Position numbers and translations under genes: made by a program. A model generated the notes under the pieces. It saw nothing but the letters and a program-made list of their open reading frames with translations. It did no database searches and was not told the origin of the DNA. From NCBI RefSeq assembly GCF_022829465.1, contig NZ_JAKSXZ010000050.1:40609-104608 (forward strand): a stretch of 64,000 nt of DNA, read 5' to 3'. Position 1 is the stretch's first letter. The number at the start of each line of letters is the position of its first letter. Of this stretch, positions 52,348-61,120 are shown in pieces. This stretch comes from Methylobacterium sp. J-067. Its GTDB lineage: Bacteria > Pseudomonadota > Alphaproteobacteria > Rhizobiales > Beijerinckiaceae.

Positions 52348-52770
52348 ATGGCCGGCCCCCCCTCGTCTCCCCTCGGCGGATCGGACAAGGACCTCACGGT
52401 CTATTACGACGGAAGCTGTCCGCTCTGCCGCGCCGAGATCGACCATTACCGCGGCTGCGAGGGCGCCCGGCGGCTCGACTTCGTCGATGTCGGGCGGAAC
52501 CCGGACGCGGTCCTGGGCGAGGGCCTGGACCGCACGTGCGCCCTGCGCCGCTTCCACGTGCGCGACGGGGCCGGGACCCTCGTCTCCGGCGCGGCGGCCT
52601 TCGCGCGCCTGTGGCGGGTCCTGCCGGGCTGGCGCTGGCTCGCGGGACTCGTGGACCTGCGCGTCTTGGGGTTTCGCCCCGTCCTGCCCGTGGCGGAGGC
52701 CGCCTACCGCCTCTCCCTGCCGCTGCGGCCCTGGCTGGCGCGGCTCGTCGGGCGGTGGCGGCGCGACTGA
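52348..52770 (+). CDS. DCC-family (DUF393) thiol-disulfide oxidoreductase-like protein
   Basis: A 140-residue protein with the VYYDGSCPLCRAEI motif at residues ~18-31 that defines the DUF393/DCC family (here CPLC). A hydrophobic C-terminal stretch (residues ~85-135) could associate with the membrane. Family members are predicted thiol-redox proteins of unknown target. It lies directly behind the MucR gene and may share its transcript. It has no strong ribosome site of its own. Confidence 0.83.
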   Translation: MAGPPSSPLGGSDKDLTVYYDGSCPLCRAEIDHYRGCEGARRLDFVDVGRNPDAVLGEGLDRTCALRRFHVRDGAGTLVSGAAAFARLWRVLPGWRWLAGLVDLRVLGFRPVLPVAEAAYRLSLPLRPWLARLVGRWRRD

Positions 52771-52873
52771 GGGCGGCATTCGGCACCGGCCTGCAATCGC
52801 GCTTTGTTGCGGCGCCCTCTTCGCGTAATTCGTGGCGACACCCTGCTTTGCCATCGATGCCAAGGGAGCCGCT

Positions 52874-54301
52874 GTGAGCAGCCTGAAATTCGGAACGAGC
52901 GGCCTGCGCGGCTTGGTCGTGGACCTCGTGGGAGGCCCGAGCTTCGCCTACGCGCAGGCCTTCTTCCACGCCATCGCGGCGGGCCACCCCGGCGAGCGCA
53001 CCGTGGTGATCGGACGGGACCTGCGGGCCAGCAGCCCAGAGATCGCGGCCACCGTGGCGGAGGCGGCGGCGGCCTCCGGCTTCGCGGCCGTCGATTGCGG
53101 CGCCCTGCCGACGCCGGCCCTGGCCCTCGAGGCGATGCGGCGCGGCGCCTGCGCCGTCATGGTGACCGGCAGCCACATCCCGGAGGACCGCAACGGCCTG
53201 AAGTTCTACCGGGCCGAGGGCGAGATCACCAAGGCCGACGAGAGCGCCATCCTGGCGGCGCTCAAGGCCGTCGCGGAGACCGGCGGGCCGTCGGCGGCCT
53301 CCCCAGCCACCCAGGAGCAGGGGGCGATCGAGCGCTACCGGCAGCGCTACCGGGACGCCTTCCCGGCCGACGCCCTCGCCGGCCTGCGGATCGCGGTCTA
53401 CCAGCAGAGCTCGGTCGCCCGCGACCTGCTCAGCGACCTGCTCGCGGCCTTCGGCGCCGAGGCGATGGCCATCGGCCGCTCGGAGACCTTCGTGCCGATC
53501 GACACCGAGGCGCATCGCCCGGAGGACATCGCCTTCATCCGCGAGGTGATGGCCTCCGGCGCGTACGATGCCCTGGTGACGACCGACGGCGACGCCGACC
53601 GGCCGCTGATGGCCGACGGCGCGGGTCGGATCGTGCGCGGGGATATCCTGGGCCTGATCACGTCCCGCCACCTGGGCATCGACACGGTAGTGGTGCCGGT
53701 GACGGCCGGCTCGGCCCTGGAGCGCACCGGCGGCTTCCGCCGCGTCGTGCGGACGAAGGTCGGCTCGCCCTTCGTCATCGCCGGCATGGAGGCGGCGCGG
53801 GCGGACGGGGCCGCCCCGGTCGCCGGGTTCGAGGCCAATGGCGGCTTCCTCCTCGGCTCCGACGTGGTGGTGGGCCATGGCCCCCTCGCGGCCCTGCCGA
53901 CCCGCGACGCGATGCTGCCGATCCTCGCCACCCTGGCGGCGATGCGCGCCTCCGGCGGGACGCTGGCCGAGCTCGTCACCTCCCTCGACGCGGGCGAGAT
54001 GGCGAGCGACCGCCTCCCGAACACGCCCTCGGACCTCAGCGGCGCCTTCCTGGCCCGGCTCGACGACGCGGCCTTCCGGGCGGACTTCCTCCGCGCGCTT
54101 GGCACCCCGCAGGCGGTCGACCGGCAGGACGGCGTGCGGATCGAGCTGGACGGAGGGCGGACGATCCACTTCCGCGCCTCCGGCAACGCACCGGAGCTGC
54201 GCTGCTACGCCGAGGCGCCCTCGGCCGACGCCGCGCAGGAGCTGGTGCGCTGGGGGCTGGCGGCGGCCCGGGATGCGATGGGCGGACGTTCAGGGGCCTG
54301 A
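52874..54301 (+). CDS. manB: Phosphomannomutase
   Basis: A 475-residue alpha-D-phosphohexomutase. The catalytic phosphoserine is Ser100 in VTGSHIP (the common form is TASHNP), the metal loop is TTDGDADRPL (about 239-248) and the sugar-recognition loop is GFEANGGF (about 318-325). It interconverts mannose-6- and mannose-1-phosphate, feeding GDP-mannose for Gmd and the glycosyltransferases. The GTG at 52874, five bases after AAGGGAG, is preferred. An in-frame ATG at 52832 adds 14 residues without homology. It overlaps glnE tail-to-tail by 12 bp. Confidence 0.9.
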   Translation: MSSLKFGTSGLRGLVVDLVGGPSFAYAQAFFHAIAAGHPGERTVVIGRDLRASSPEIAATVAEAAAASGFAAVDCGALPTPALALEAMRRGACAVMVTGSHIPEDRNGLKFYRAEGEITKADESAILAALKAVAETGGPSAASPATQEQGAIERYRQRYRDAFPADALAGLRIAVYQQSSVARDLLSDLLAAFGAEAMAIGRSETFVPIDTEAHRPEDIAFIREVMASGAYDALVTTDGDADRPLMADGAGRIVRGDILGLITSRHLGIDTVVVPVTAGSALERTGGFRRVVRTKVGSPFVIAGMEAARADGAAPVAGFEANGGFLLGSDVVVGHGPLAALPTRDAMLPILATLAAMRASGGTLAELVTSLDAGEMASDRLPNTPSDLSGAFLARLDDAAFRADFLRALGTPQAVDRQDGVRIELDGGRTIHFRASGNAPELRCYAEAPSADAAQELVRWGLAAARDAMGGRSGA

Positions 54302-57238
54302 TCGCGAACGCCGCCCGCTCCGGGCGGCGAGCATCCCCTTGAGCGCGACCAGCCGGGTGCGGACGCTCCTGCGCTGGACGCGCAACTCGGCCGCGAGCGT
54401 ACGGGCATCCGGCAGGTTCATGGCGTGGGCGATGCGGCGGGCGGCGTTGGCCGGGGGCGGCTTGGTCGCGTCCTCCAGGGTCAGGCGCTGCCACTGGGCG
54501 GCGGCGTCGAGCACCGCGTGGGCCTGCGCCAGGGCCTCCGCCGCCTCGGGCGGGATCAGGCCGCGCTCCCCCGCCCGGTGCAGGACGTGGCCGGCCGCGC
54601 AGCCGACGCAGTCCGTCAGATGGCCCGCGAGGATGAGGGCCTGGGCCAGGAAATCGAGGTCGAACAGCCCGCCCGGCGCCAGCTTCAGATCGTGCGGGCC
54701 GGCAAAGCCGCGCGCCTTCGTCACCAGGGCGCGCATCGCCCCGGCCTCGGCGCAGAGGGAAGCCGGGTCGCGGGGGCGCGTCACGACATCGGCGATGATC
54801 CCCTCCACCTCGGCCGCGAGGCTGGCATCGCCCGCCACGATCCGGGCGCGGGTCAGCGCCATGTGCTCCCAGGCCTCGGCCTCGCCCTCCTCCGAATAAT
54901 AGGCGGCGAAGCCCTTCACCTGCACGGCGGGCGGCGCGTGGCTGCCGAAGGGGCGCAGCCGCAGGTCCACCCGGTAGAGCCGCCCGCGCCGCGTCGGCAC
55001 CGTCAGCGCCGCGACGAGGCGCTGGGCGAGGCGGTTGTAGGCCACCACCGCGTCGAGGGGGCGCGGGCCGTCGCTCATCCGGGCGTCGGGGTCGAAATCG
55101 TAGACGACGACGAGGTCGAGGTCGGACGCGGCGGTGAGCTGGCGCGAGCCGAGCCGCCCCAGCGCCAGCACGCAGCAGCGCCCGCGCGGTACGGAGCCGT
55201 GCTCCTCCGCGAAGCGTCGCGTCTCGGCCTCCAGCACGAGGCCGACCGCCGCCTCGGCGATTCCCGAATAGGCGTGGCCCGCCTGGGCCGGCGTGATCAG
55301 GCCGGAGACGAGGCGCGCCCCCGTGACGAAGCCCATCCGCCGCGCCGCGTCGCGGCAGCGGTCGAGGAGATCCTCGTAGGTGGCGGGCGCGCCGACCAGC
55401 GCCCGGTATTGGCCGGCGAGGGCCTCCGGCCCGGAGACCGGCGCGATGAAATCCGGCTCCAGCACCGCGTCGAGGACGTGGGGGCTGCGCCCTACCGTCT
55501 CGGCGAGGAGCGGCGAGGCGCCGAGCAGGTCCGCGAACAGCCCGCGCAGGCGCTCGTGCGAGCGCAGGATCGCCAGGAGTTCCGCCGCCGCCGGCATTCG
55601 GGCGAAGGCCCGGTCGAGGGTCAGCAGCGCCGCGTCCGGGTCCGGCGTGCCACCGAGCGCCGTCAGGAGGGCGGGCAGGAAATCCGACAGGATCTCGCGG
55701 GCGCGCCCGCCGCGCAGGGCGCCGTGGCGGCCGAGATGCCAGTCTCGCACGATGCCATGGGCGCGCGCCGCCTCGCGGAAGCCGAGCCGTTCGAGCCCCG
55801 CGAGGGTTGCGGGCTCGGCCTCGCCGGGGCCGAAGGCGAGGGGCGCCGCCGCCTCGCCCGCCCCGCCCTCGAACAGCAGGGCGTAATGCCCCTGCACCCG
55901 GGCCGCATGGGCGAGCAGGGTCTCGTCGAAGGCCGCGCGGGTGGCAAAGCCGCAGAAGCGCGCGAAGCCCTCCAGGGCGTCGGGATCGGAGGGCAGGCGC
56001 TGGGTCTGCTCGTCGCGCAGCATCTGCAGGCGGTGCTCGATGGTGCGCAGGAACGTGTAGGCCTCGGTCAGTTCGTCCCGCGCCCGCGCGTCGATCCAGC
56101 CCGCCGCGCACAGCCCGCCCAGGGTCTCGACGGTGCGGCGGCTGCGCAGGGCCGGCTGCCGGCCGCCGAAGACGAGCTGCTGCGTCTGCGCGAAGAACTC
56201 GATCTCGCGGATGCCCCCGCGCCCGATCTTGATGTCGTGCCCTTCCACCGCGATCTCGTCGTGGCCGCGCACGGCGTGGATCTGCCGCTTGAGGGCGTGG
56301 ATCTCGGCGATGGCCGCGAAGTCGAAGTGGCGGCGCCAGATGAAGGGGCCGAGTTCGGCCAGGAACGCGTCCCCGGCCTCGATGTCGCCCGCGATCGCCC
56401 GCGCCTTGATGAAGGCCGCGCGCTCCCAATCCTGCCCGATGGACTGGTAGTACTCGAAGGCATAGGCCGTGGAGAGGGCGAGCGCGGTCGAGCCCGGATC
56501 GGGCCGCAGCCGGTAATCGACCCGGTGGACGTAGCCGTCCGCCGTGCGCTGGGACAGGAGCTTCCCGAGGTCCTGCGCGACCTTGCCGAACACGGCCTTG
56601 GCCTCTGCCCCGGCGACGGCTTCGGCGCGCGCCGCGTCGTAGAAGACGACGAGGTCGATATCGCTCGAATAGTTGAGCTCGCCCCCGCCGAGCTTGCCGA
56701 GCCCGAGGACGAATAGCCCGCTTGCCCGGGCGGGGTCATCGGGATCGGCGAGGCGGACCCGCCCCCCGGCGGCGGCCCGGCGCAGCAGCGCATCGAGCCC
56801 GGCGGCAACGGAGGCGTCGGCGAACTCCGTCAGGGCCCGCGTGACCGCGTCGAGGTCCCACAGCCCGCCGAGGTCGGCGAGCGCCACGAGGAGCGCATGG
56901 GCGATCCGGTTGGCCCGGAACCGCTTGCCGAGGGCGGCGAGGTCGGCCTCGCTGGCGCACGAAGCCCCTGCCGCCCGCTGCCCGGCGACGAGATCGGCAT
57001 GGGCCGCCTCCGGCGCCTGCTCCACCAGGGCGACGAACCGCTCCGGCGCCCGCGCCACGCTCTGCCACAGGAACTCGGAATGCTCCGCGAGGCCGAGGAG
57101 CAAGTCCCGCAGGGGCGGCGTCAGGAACCCGTCGGGAAAGGCGGTCGCGATCTCCGCGAGCCGCTCGCGGGCGAGGGGGGACGCGACCGCGGGACAGCAC
57201 GGCCGCAGCCGCTGGCGCAGGGTGCCGTCCATCCGCAT
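54290..57238 (-). CDS. glnE: Bifunctional glutamine synthetase adenylyltransferase/deadenylylating enzyme
   Basis: A 982-residue enzyme that adds or removes AMP on glutamine synthetase in response to PII. Two nucleotidyltransferase domains are visible: NYSSDIDLVVFYD (about 189-201, deadenylylating half) and AASDLDLVVVYDFD (about 700, adenylylating half). GRGGIREIEFFAQTQQL lies between them and is highly conserved. The length matches other alphaproteobacterial GlnE proteins. The ATG at 57238 follows GGAGG. No upstream partner is in view. Confidence 0.95.
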   Translation of the reverse strand: MRMDGTLRQRLRPCCPAVASPLARERLAEIATAFPDGFLTPPLRDLLLGLAEHSEFLWQSVARAPERFVALVEQAPEAAHADLVAGQRAAGASCASEADLAALGKRFRANRIAHALLVALADLGGLWDLDAVTRALTEFADASVAAGLDALLRRAAAGGRVRLADPDDPARASGLFVLGLGKLGGGELNYSSDIDLVVFYDAARAEAVAGAEAKAVFGKVAQDLGKLLSQRTADGYVHRVDYRLRPDPGSTALALSTAYAFEYYQSIGQDWERAAFIKARAIAGDIEAGDAFLAELGPFIWRRHFDFAAIAEIHALKRQIHAVRGHDEIAVEGHDIKIGRGGIREIEFFAQTQQLVFGGRQPALRSRRTVETLGGLCAAGWIDARARDELTEAYTFLRTIEHRLQMLRDEQTQRLPSDPDALEGFARFCGFATRAAFDETLLAHAARVQGHYALLFEGGAGEAAAPLAFGPGEAEPATLAGLERLGFREAARAHGIVRDWHLGRHGALRGGRAREILSDFLPALLTALGGTPDPDAALLTLDRAFARMPAAAELLAILRSHERLRGLFADLLGASPLLAETVGRSPHVLDAVLEPDFIAPVSGPEALAGQYRALVGAPATYEDLLDRCRDAARRMGFVTGARLVSGLITPAQAGHAYSGIAEAAVGLVLEAETRRFAEEHGSVPRGRCCVLALGRLGSRQLTAASDLDLVVVYDFDPDARMSDGPRPLDAVVAYNRLAQRLVAALTVPTRRGRLYRVDLRLRPFGSHAPPAVQVKGFAAYYSEEGEAEAWEHMALTRARIVAGDASLAAEVEGIIADVVTRPRDPASLCAEAGAMRALVTKARGFAGPHDLKLAPGGLFDLDFLAQALILAGHLTDCVGCAAGHVLHRAGERGLIPPEAAEALAQAHAVLDAAAQWQRLTLEDATKPPPANAARRIAHAMNLPDARTLAAELRVQRRSVRTRLVALKGMLAARSGRRSRSGP

Positions 57239-57622
57239 GAGAGGGCCTCCGAAAGCATTCGCCGAGGGCTAAACCCACCCGTGCGCAGACCGCGTCCGCC
57301 GCACCGTGTCAATCGAGACGACTCAGAAGAGAGGTTGCACACGATAGCTCGCGCTTCGATCGATGCATTGTCGGGACGGCTCAACCTCGGCGCGACCTGT
57401 GCGAGCCGTTGCAGGCTGAGGGCTGGCTACGGATGGGGTTGGGCATTCGAATGATGATGGGCCGCTCGGCAGACATTCCCGCGGGATGGGCTGCGCCCCC
57501 TCAAACACACCCGTACTTTATCTTAGCCATCCGTTAGAAAGCTGGATGAAGCATCGACCTGCGAGCTTGACGGCAAGAAAGATTCGACTGCTATTAGGCG
57601 AGTCAGCTAGACAGGCCTTTCG
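57239..57622. other. Divergent intergenic region
   Basis: A 384-bp gap between glnE and a secreted protein gene. The right half is AT-richer. A possible promoter (TTGACG 57567-57572, then a GCTATT-like box 57590-57595, spacing 17) lies just before the secreted-protein gene. No gene or RNA can be supported. Confidence 0.45.
57567..57595 (+). promoter_or_regulatory. Candidate sigma-70-type promoter
   Basis: TTGACG followed 17 bases later by GCTATT, 27 bases before the ATG of the secreted protein. The -35 matches the consensus at 5 of 6; the -10 is weak. Confidence 0.35.
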
Positions 57623-58066
57623 ATGCGCATTGACTTTTTAACACTTTTCGTCGGCAGCTTTGTAGCATTCTCTTATACTGCCGAAGCACAGCCGCTGCGC
57701 ACAGTCGAGAAGGTCGTAGAAAGCGGGAAAATACAGCAGATAGAACGCCTCGTAGGCCTCGATGCAGACTGCCATCCGATTGCGAAGCCCACGATTTCAT
57801 TGCTGCAAGAACCATCGCAAGGTCGTGTCACTGTCGAAAACATTTCAGTTTATCCTAGTTTTCCGCCTCAGAATCCGCGCTATAGATGCAATACCAAGAA
57901 GGTGATCGGCCAAGGTATCTTCTACAAATCGCGCCCATCCTCAAGTGGAGAGGACGCCTTCATTGTTGAGTTTGTAGACCTGTTGGGGACACCGCATCGA
58001 CATCGATATCATGTAACGATTCGTTCAAATGGAAAGCCCGAAACAGCAGATCAAAAGTCACTGTGA
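57623..58066 (+). CDS. Secreted protein of unknown function, AT-rich gene
   Basis: A 147-residue protein with a signal peptide (MRIDFLTLFVGSFVAFSYTA then EA). The mature part has two cysteines (DADCHPI and YRCNTKK) that could pair, and a beta-rich pattern (GRVTVENISVYP, AFIVEFVDLLG, HRYHVTIRSNG). Codon use is clearly more AT-rich than its neighbours, so it was probably acquired. No named family recognised. Confidence 0.65.
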   Translation: MRIDFLTLFVGSFVAFSYTAEAQPLRTVEKVVESGKIQQIERLVGLDADCHPIAKPTISLLQEPSQGRVTVENISVYPSFPPQNPRYRCNTKKVIGQGIFYKSRPSSSGEDAFIVEFVDLLGTPHRHRYHVTIRSNGKPETADQKSL

Positions 58067-58409
58067 GGGCATCATCTGACGGTGGTAAGGGCTGAGGCTC
58101 TGCCGAGAAGGATCTGTGGGGCATCGCCCTATTGCCGCGGCGGCCGCTTTCGCCGCGCTCGCCGATTAGCCCTGATCGACGTAGACGACGTCCGTGCTGT
58201 CGAGCCCCTAGGCGAAAGACCCCCCGGTCCGGCCCGCAGCCAAGCACAGCACCCCGCGCAAACTATGCTTGTGCTGGGCGGCCGTCTCGGGCAGCCGCGT
58301 CAAGTGGGGGGGCGACCCGTGTCCGTTCTTCATCGCTGACATCGGACCGATAGGCGCGACAGGATTGCATCCTCGCAAAACTGGCGCAGCTGCAGGTCCG
58401 TAACAGCCG
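58067..58409. other. Convergent intergenic region, no supported gene
   Basis: A 343-bp gap between the secreted protein and a methyltransferase on the opposite strand. Open frames on both strands are present, but their translations look like GC-rich noise or leftovers of repeat sequence. No terminator with a T-tract was found. Confidence 0.4.
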
Positions 58410-59402
58410 CTAAGCCCGCCTGTAGATAAAGGCCGCCTGATCCCCCCTGCCGCTGCGGTTGAGATCTTGGGCCAGATGGTCGAATTCCCGAAGCTTCTGT
58501 TTCGAGATCGTGAGGGCGGGCTTGTCGAGGCGGTCTGTGATTCCGTTCCGGACCAGTGAGATGTTCTGCAGGTATTGCTCGCTGCCCCAAAACTGAAAAC
58601 CCGAGGAATCGTCGATCGTCTCGACCAACTTGAGCCCGTTGTTGTCGCCCATGATCGCCATGCCCTCCCGGGAGGGGATGATGAGATGGCGGGGCGGGTC
58701 GAGCTGAACCCAGTTGGCGCCGTAACGCTCCCACGCTTCGGACGATGTCGTTGGCAGTCGAATGATGCAGACGCCATCGGGGGACAGTTTGCTGCGAATG
58801 ACCCCGAGCGTCTTGGACGGCTCTCCGACATGCTCCAGGCAATGGTGGAGCATGATCACATCAAAGACGCCAGGGGTCTCTTGAAGCTCTCGTTTGAGTA
58901 CTTTGACGCCACGGGAGGTCGTGATCTCACGCTCAATGAAGGGGTCGGCGCCCAGCAGGTCGGTGTATCCGCCCGCAGCAAGGACGTCTAAGAGCGCCCC
59001 GCCTCCGCAGCCTACGTCAAGAATACGAGCCGACTTCTTGATCTTGAGTTTCTTGAACAGGACAAGATTTTGGCTTGGCCGCTTCAGCCAGCAAAGTATT
59101 GCGCCGACGATGCTCCGTTTACCCAAAGCATGCATGTCGCGGCTGGAGATGAGTTTCCAAATAATTCGTTCGCGAAGGCTGATCTTACGGTCGGATCCCG
59201 TGGTCGAAAATGAGTAATAATCGGCTGGGTAGTAGCGAGACAGATCGGGTGGGACAGCCGCTATCTGCGCAGAGCTGCAATCGGAGCATGTCACGTATTT
59301 GAACTCGTCCCGCATACCAAACATCATCTCGCGCGCGATAAACGGCTCGCCGAGAGATGTTGAGTCGCAGACACGACAAACGTTATTCGTGAGATTGCCC
59401 AT
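58410..59402 (-). CDS. Class I SAM-dependent methyltransferase with N-terminal zinc-ribbon-like segment
   Basis: A 330-residue protein. Two cysteine pairs at the start (CRVCD at ~9-13 and CSDCSS at ~39-44) form a likely zinc site, as in the Methyltransf_13/23 group. The SAM domain follows with ARILDVGCGGGALLDVLA (about 130-147), a LGADPF acidic strand and a VIMLHHCLEHVGEP block. The C-terminal part is the usual alpha/beta end. The target may be a lipid-linked or surface glycan. Gene and promoter are AT-rich relative to the region. The ATG at 59402 lacks a clear ribosome site, so it may be leaderless. Confidence 0.82.
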   Translation of the reverse strand: MGNLTNNVCRVCDSTSLGEPFIAREMMFGMRDEFKYVTCSDCSSAQIAAVPPDLSRYYPADYYSFSTTGSDRKISLRERIIWKLISSRDMHALGKRSIVGAILCWLKRPSQNLVLFKKLKIKKSARILDVGCGGGALLDVLAAGGYTDLLGADPFIEREITTSRGVKVLKRELQETPGVFDVIMLHHCLEHVGEPSKTLGVIRSKLSPDGVCIIRLPTTSSEAWERYGANWVQLDPPRHLIIPSREGMAIMGDNNGLKLVETIDDSSGFQFWGSEQYLQNISLVRNGITDRLDKPALTISKQKLREFDHLAQDLNRSGRGDQAAFIYRRA

Positions 59403-59840
59403 GTGATAGCGTGTTGAATGTCAACGAACTTGATCTCGCGAGATACAAGATCAATTCGTGTCAACGAATATAATTACATAGGAATTTAACACCGATCTTA
59501 TGACTGCGTCAATGGCCTGACGATGCCGAAATTCCGAATTTAATCATTCAAGTTTTTCACCCAAATGAGTATAGCGCCTCGGCCGCAACGATGCGGATGT
59601 AACAGAGACCGTATAGGCGCGCAGAAGGCCGGGAGGGCGCCGATCTCGGCCGGAAGCCCTGCTTCACGCGGCAGCCGCGCGACACGGTGCGGGAGGGGCG
59701 AGCGCAGGGCCAGGGGCTGTTCAGCGGCGGGGCTCAGCCGGCAGACAGTCTACCACCCTGGCCCGATGGCAAACGGCCGAAGGGGTCTGATGGCCTTCTG
59801 TCGCATCGCGCGGTGCGCCCGCAGCTCCCATCTCGGGGAC
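59403..59840. other. AT-rich promoter region with paired repeats
   Basis: A 438-bp gap. The first ~160 bases are AT-rich and contain the 10-bp direct repeat TGTCAACGAA at 59419-59428 and 59459-59468, with the palindrome TCTCGCGAGA (59434-59443) between them. The rest is GC-rich and holds no supported gene up to the small gene at 59841. Confidence 0.5.
59419..59468. promoter_or_regulatory. Direct repeats flanking a palindrome upstream of the methyltransferase
   Basis: Two identical 10-mers TGTCAACGAA, 40 bp apart, flank TCTCGCGAGA, itself within TTGATC...GATCAA arms. The block lies 17-66 bp before the methyltransferase ATG, where an operator would be expected. Confidence 0.45.
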
Positions 59841-60065
59841 ATGCAGGACGCACCCTTCAACATCATCATTCGCGGACGAAACTACGAGTGCCGCGTCTTC
59901 GGGGAAACCGAGGGCGAGACTGCCACGGCGGCCGAGACCATCCTGCTCCAGCTCCGCGAGGAGGCGGCGGTTTTTCCGGCGCAGCTTCACATCGAGTGTC
60001 GGGATCTGGAGGTGGCGAAGCGTATGGCGGCTTACTTCGCTGACATCACCGTCGAGTCGAACTGA
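59841..60065 (+). CDS. Small conserved hypothetical protein, 74 residues
   Basis: An alpha/beta protein with the start MQDAPFNIIIRGRNYECRVF and a C-terminal helix LEVAKRMAAYFADI. No family recognised. The ATG at 59841 after CGGGGA is preferred to the upstream ATG at 59766, because the upstream segment is basic and unrelated in character. No operon partners; the next gene is convergent. Confidence 0.55.
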   Translation: MQDAPFNIIIRGRNYECRVFGETEGETATAAETILLQLREEAAVFPAQLHIECRDLEVAKRMAAYFADITVESN

Positions 60066-60141
60066 GTTCGGCCCGAGGCAAGCCAGCAGCCGTCGCGGGG
60101 GCGGCCCTCGCGCGATCTGCCAAGAGCCGGCCCCTTTGTCC

Positions 60142-60315
60142 TCAGCCCTCGCCAGGTTCGGGACGGTCTACGTTCTGCTCCCGCTCATCGTCGGTGTAGC
60201 CCGCGAGCCAGTCGGCACTTTCCTGCGAGCCCGCGCGGTAGGGGTCGGCGGTGTAGGGCGCCCCGGATTGCTTGGCCGCCTTGCCTTCATCCCACTGAGC
60301 CGAATGGGTTGCCAT
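60142..60315 (-). CDS. Second CrpP/RMF-like small protein
   Basis: A 57-residue protein with GKAAKQSGAPYTADPYRAGS followed by the WLAGYTDDE motif. It shares the A-x-W-L-A-G-Y core with the gene at 27483-27668 but has no CPY, so it is a divergent member. The ATG at 60315 has AGGAGG seven bases before it. It could protect or modulate ribosomes under stress, which is an inference from the family. Confidence 0.6.
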   Translation of the reverse strand: MATHSAQWDEGKAAKQSGAPYTADPYRAGSQESADWLAGYTDDEREQNVDRPEPGEG

Positions 60316-60511
60316 CGTCGCCTCCTCTGAGCATTTGCCGAGAGACAACGCCGGAGGTGGGGACGGGATGCCGCCCGCCTCAGACTTTAGCCGCGCTGGG
60401 CCATCGGCGGCTTCCGTGACCGCATGTGCGCCCCATTCAAGACGGCGCTGGGCTCATCCCAACTTATCGCGTCCTGCCGCGTTGTTCGTCCCTGACCGCA
60501 GGAGAACAGCC

Positions 60512-60757
60512 ATGGCCTACGTGACGATTGAGAAAGATGGCGAACCCTGGATGTATTGCCACTCGATGCATGACGCTGACTTGGAGCGTCAAATGTCCGA
60601 AGCGAGAGCGAAGGCGCCAAGCTCGACCTTTACCCATCGCCTTTCGACGCCCATCGAAAGCCAGCATTGCTCGGATGCCATGGATGCCGAGGGCGGTTTG
60701 ATGGAGGACACGTTCAAGTTCTTCGCCGTGCCCGTCGTGGATGATCTCGCGGCCTGA
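60512..60757 (+). CDS. Small hypothetical protein, 81 residues
   Basis: Hydrophilic, with two cysteines (MYCHSM and QHCSDAM) and Asp/His-rich short stretches (HDADLERQMSEARAK) that might bind metal. The AGGAG ribosome site lies six bases before the ATG. No family recognised. It is the last gene before the tRNA-Glu fragment and integrated element. Confidence 0.5.
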   Translation: MAYVTIEKDGEPWMYCHSMHDADLERQMSEARAKAPSSTFTHRLSTPIESQHCSDAMDAEGGLMEDTFKFFAVPVVDDLAA

Positions 60758-60927
60758 TCGAGTCCTCCACTCCACCACTATCCGGCGGCCATGCAGACGC
60801 GTCGGATGGTGGTGCCAGTCACGACCGGCTGGCGGGGGGGCGCATCGCACGACAGTTGGGGTCCATCCCCCAACATCGTCCAGGCTAACTGAGTGCAGCT
60901 GCAATTGATTGTGGGGCTGAGCACCGC

Positions 60928-60972
60928 TGGCGCGCCCTACGGGAATCGAACCCGTGTTTTCGCCGTGAAAGA
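60928..60972 (-). other. 3' half of tRNA-Glu (TTC): left attachment site of an integrated element
   Basis: The minus strand reads CTTTCACGGCG at the anticodon loop, then ACACGGGTTCGATTCCCGT (T-arm) and AGGGCGCG with CCA. This is the 3' part of a tRNA-Glu with anticodon TTC. The D-arm, 5' acceptor strand and anticodon 5' stem are absent. Such 3' copies are made when a tyrosine integrase inserts into a tRNA gene. The integrase begins 149 bp to the right, so the fragment should be the left attachment site and the intact tRNA should lie at the element's far right end, outside the window. Confidence 0.8.
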
Positions 60973-61120
60973 GACGCTGTGACGTCTACCTGCGTCAATT
61001 CCTGAACCGAAAACCGATCTTCCAACAATTAGATGGTCGAATGCCGCCTAGGCTTGTCTACCTGAGCCTAGCGCTGCATATTGGACATCTGTTGGACATC
61101 GCCTGCAAAGGAGCCTCGCT

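Noticed and set aside
58067..58409. Small frames on both strands in the convergent gap
   Set aside because: No ribosome site, no recognisable family, and the residues resemble translated intergenic repeat DNA.
60928..60972. Complete tRNA-Glu gene
   Set aside because: The sequence needed for the D-arm and 5' acceptor strand is missing; only the 3' half is present.
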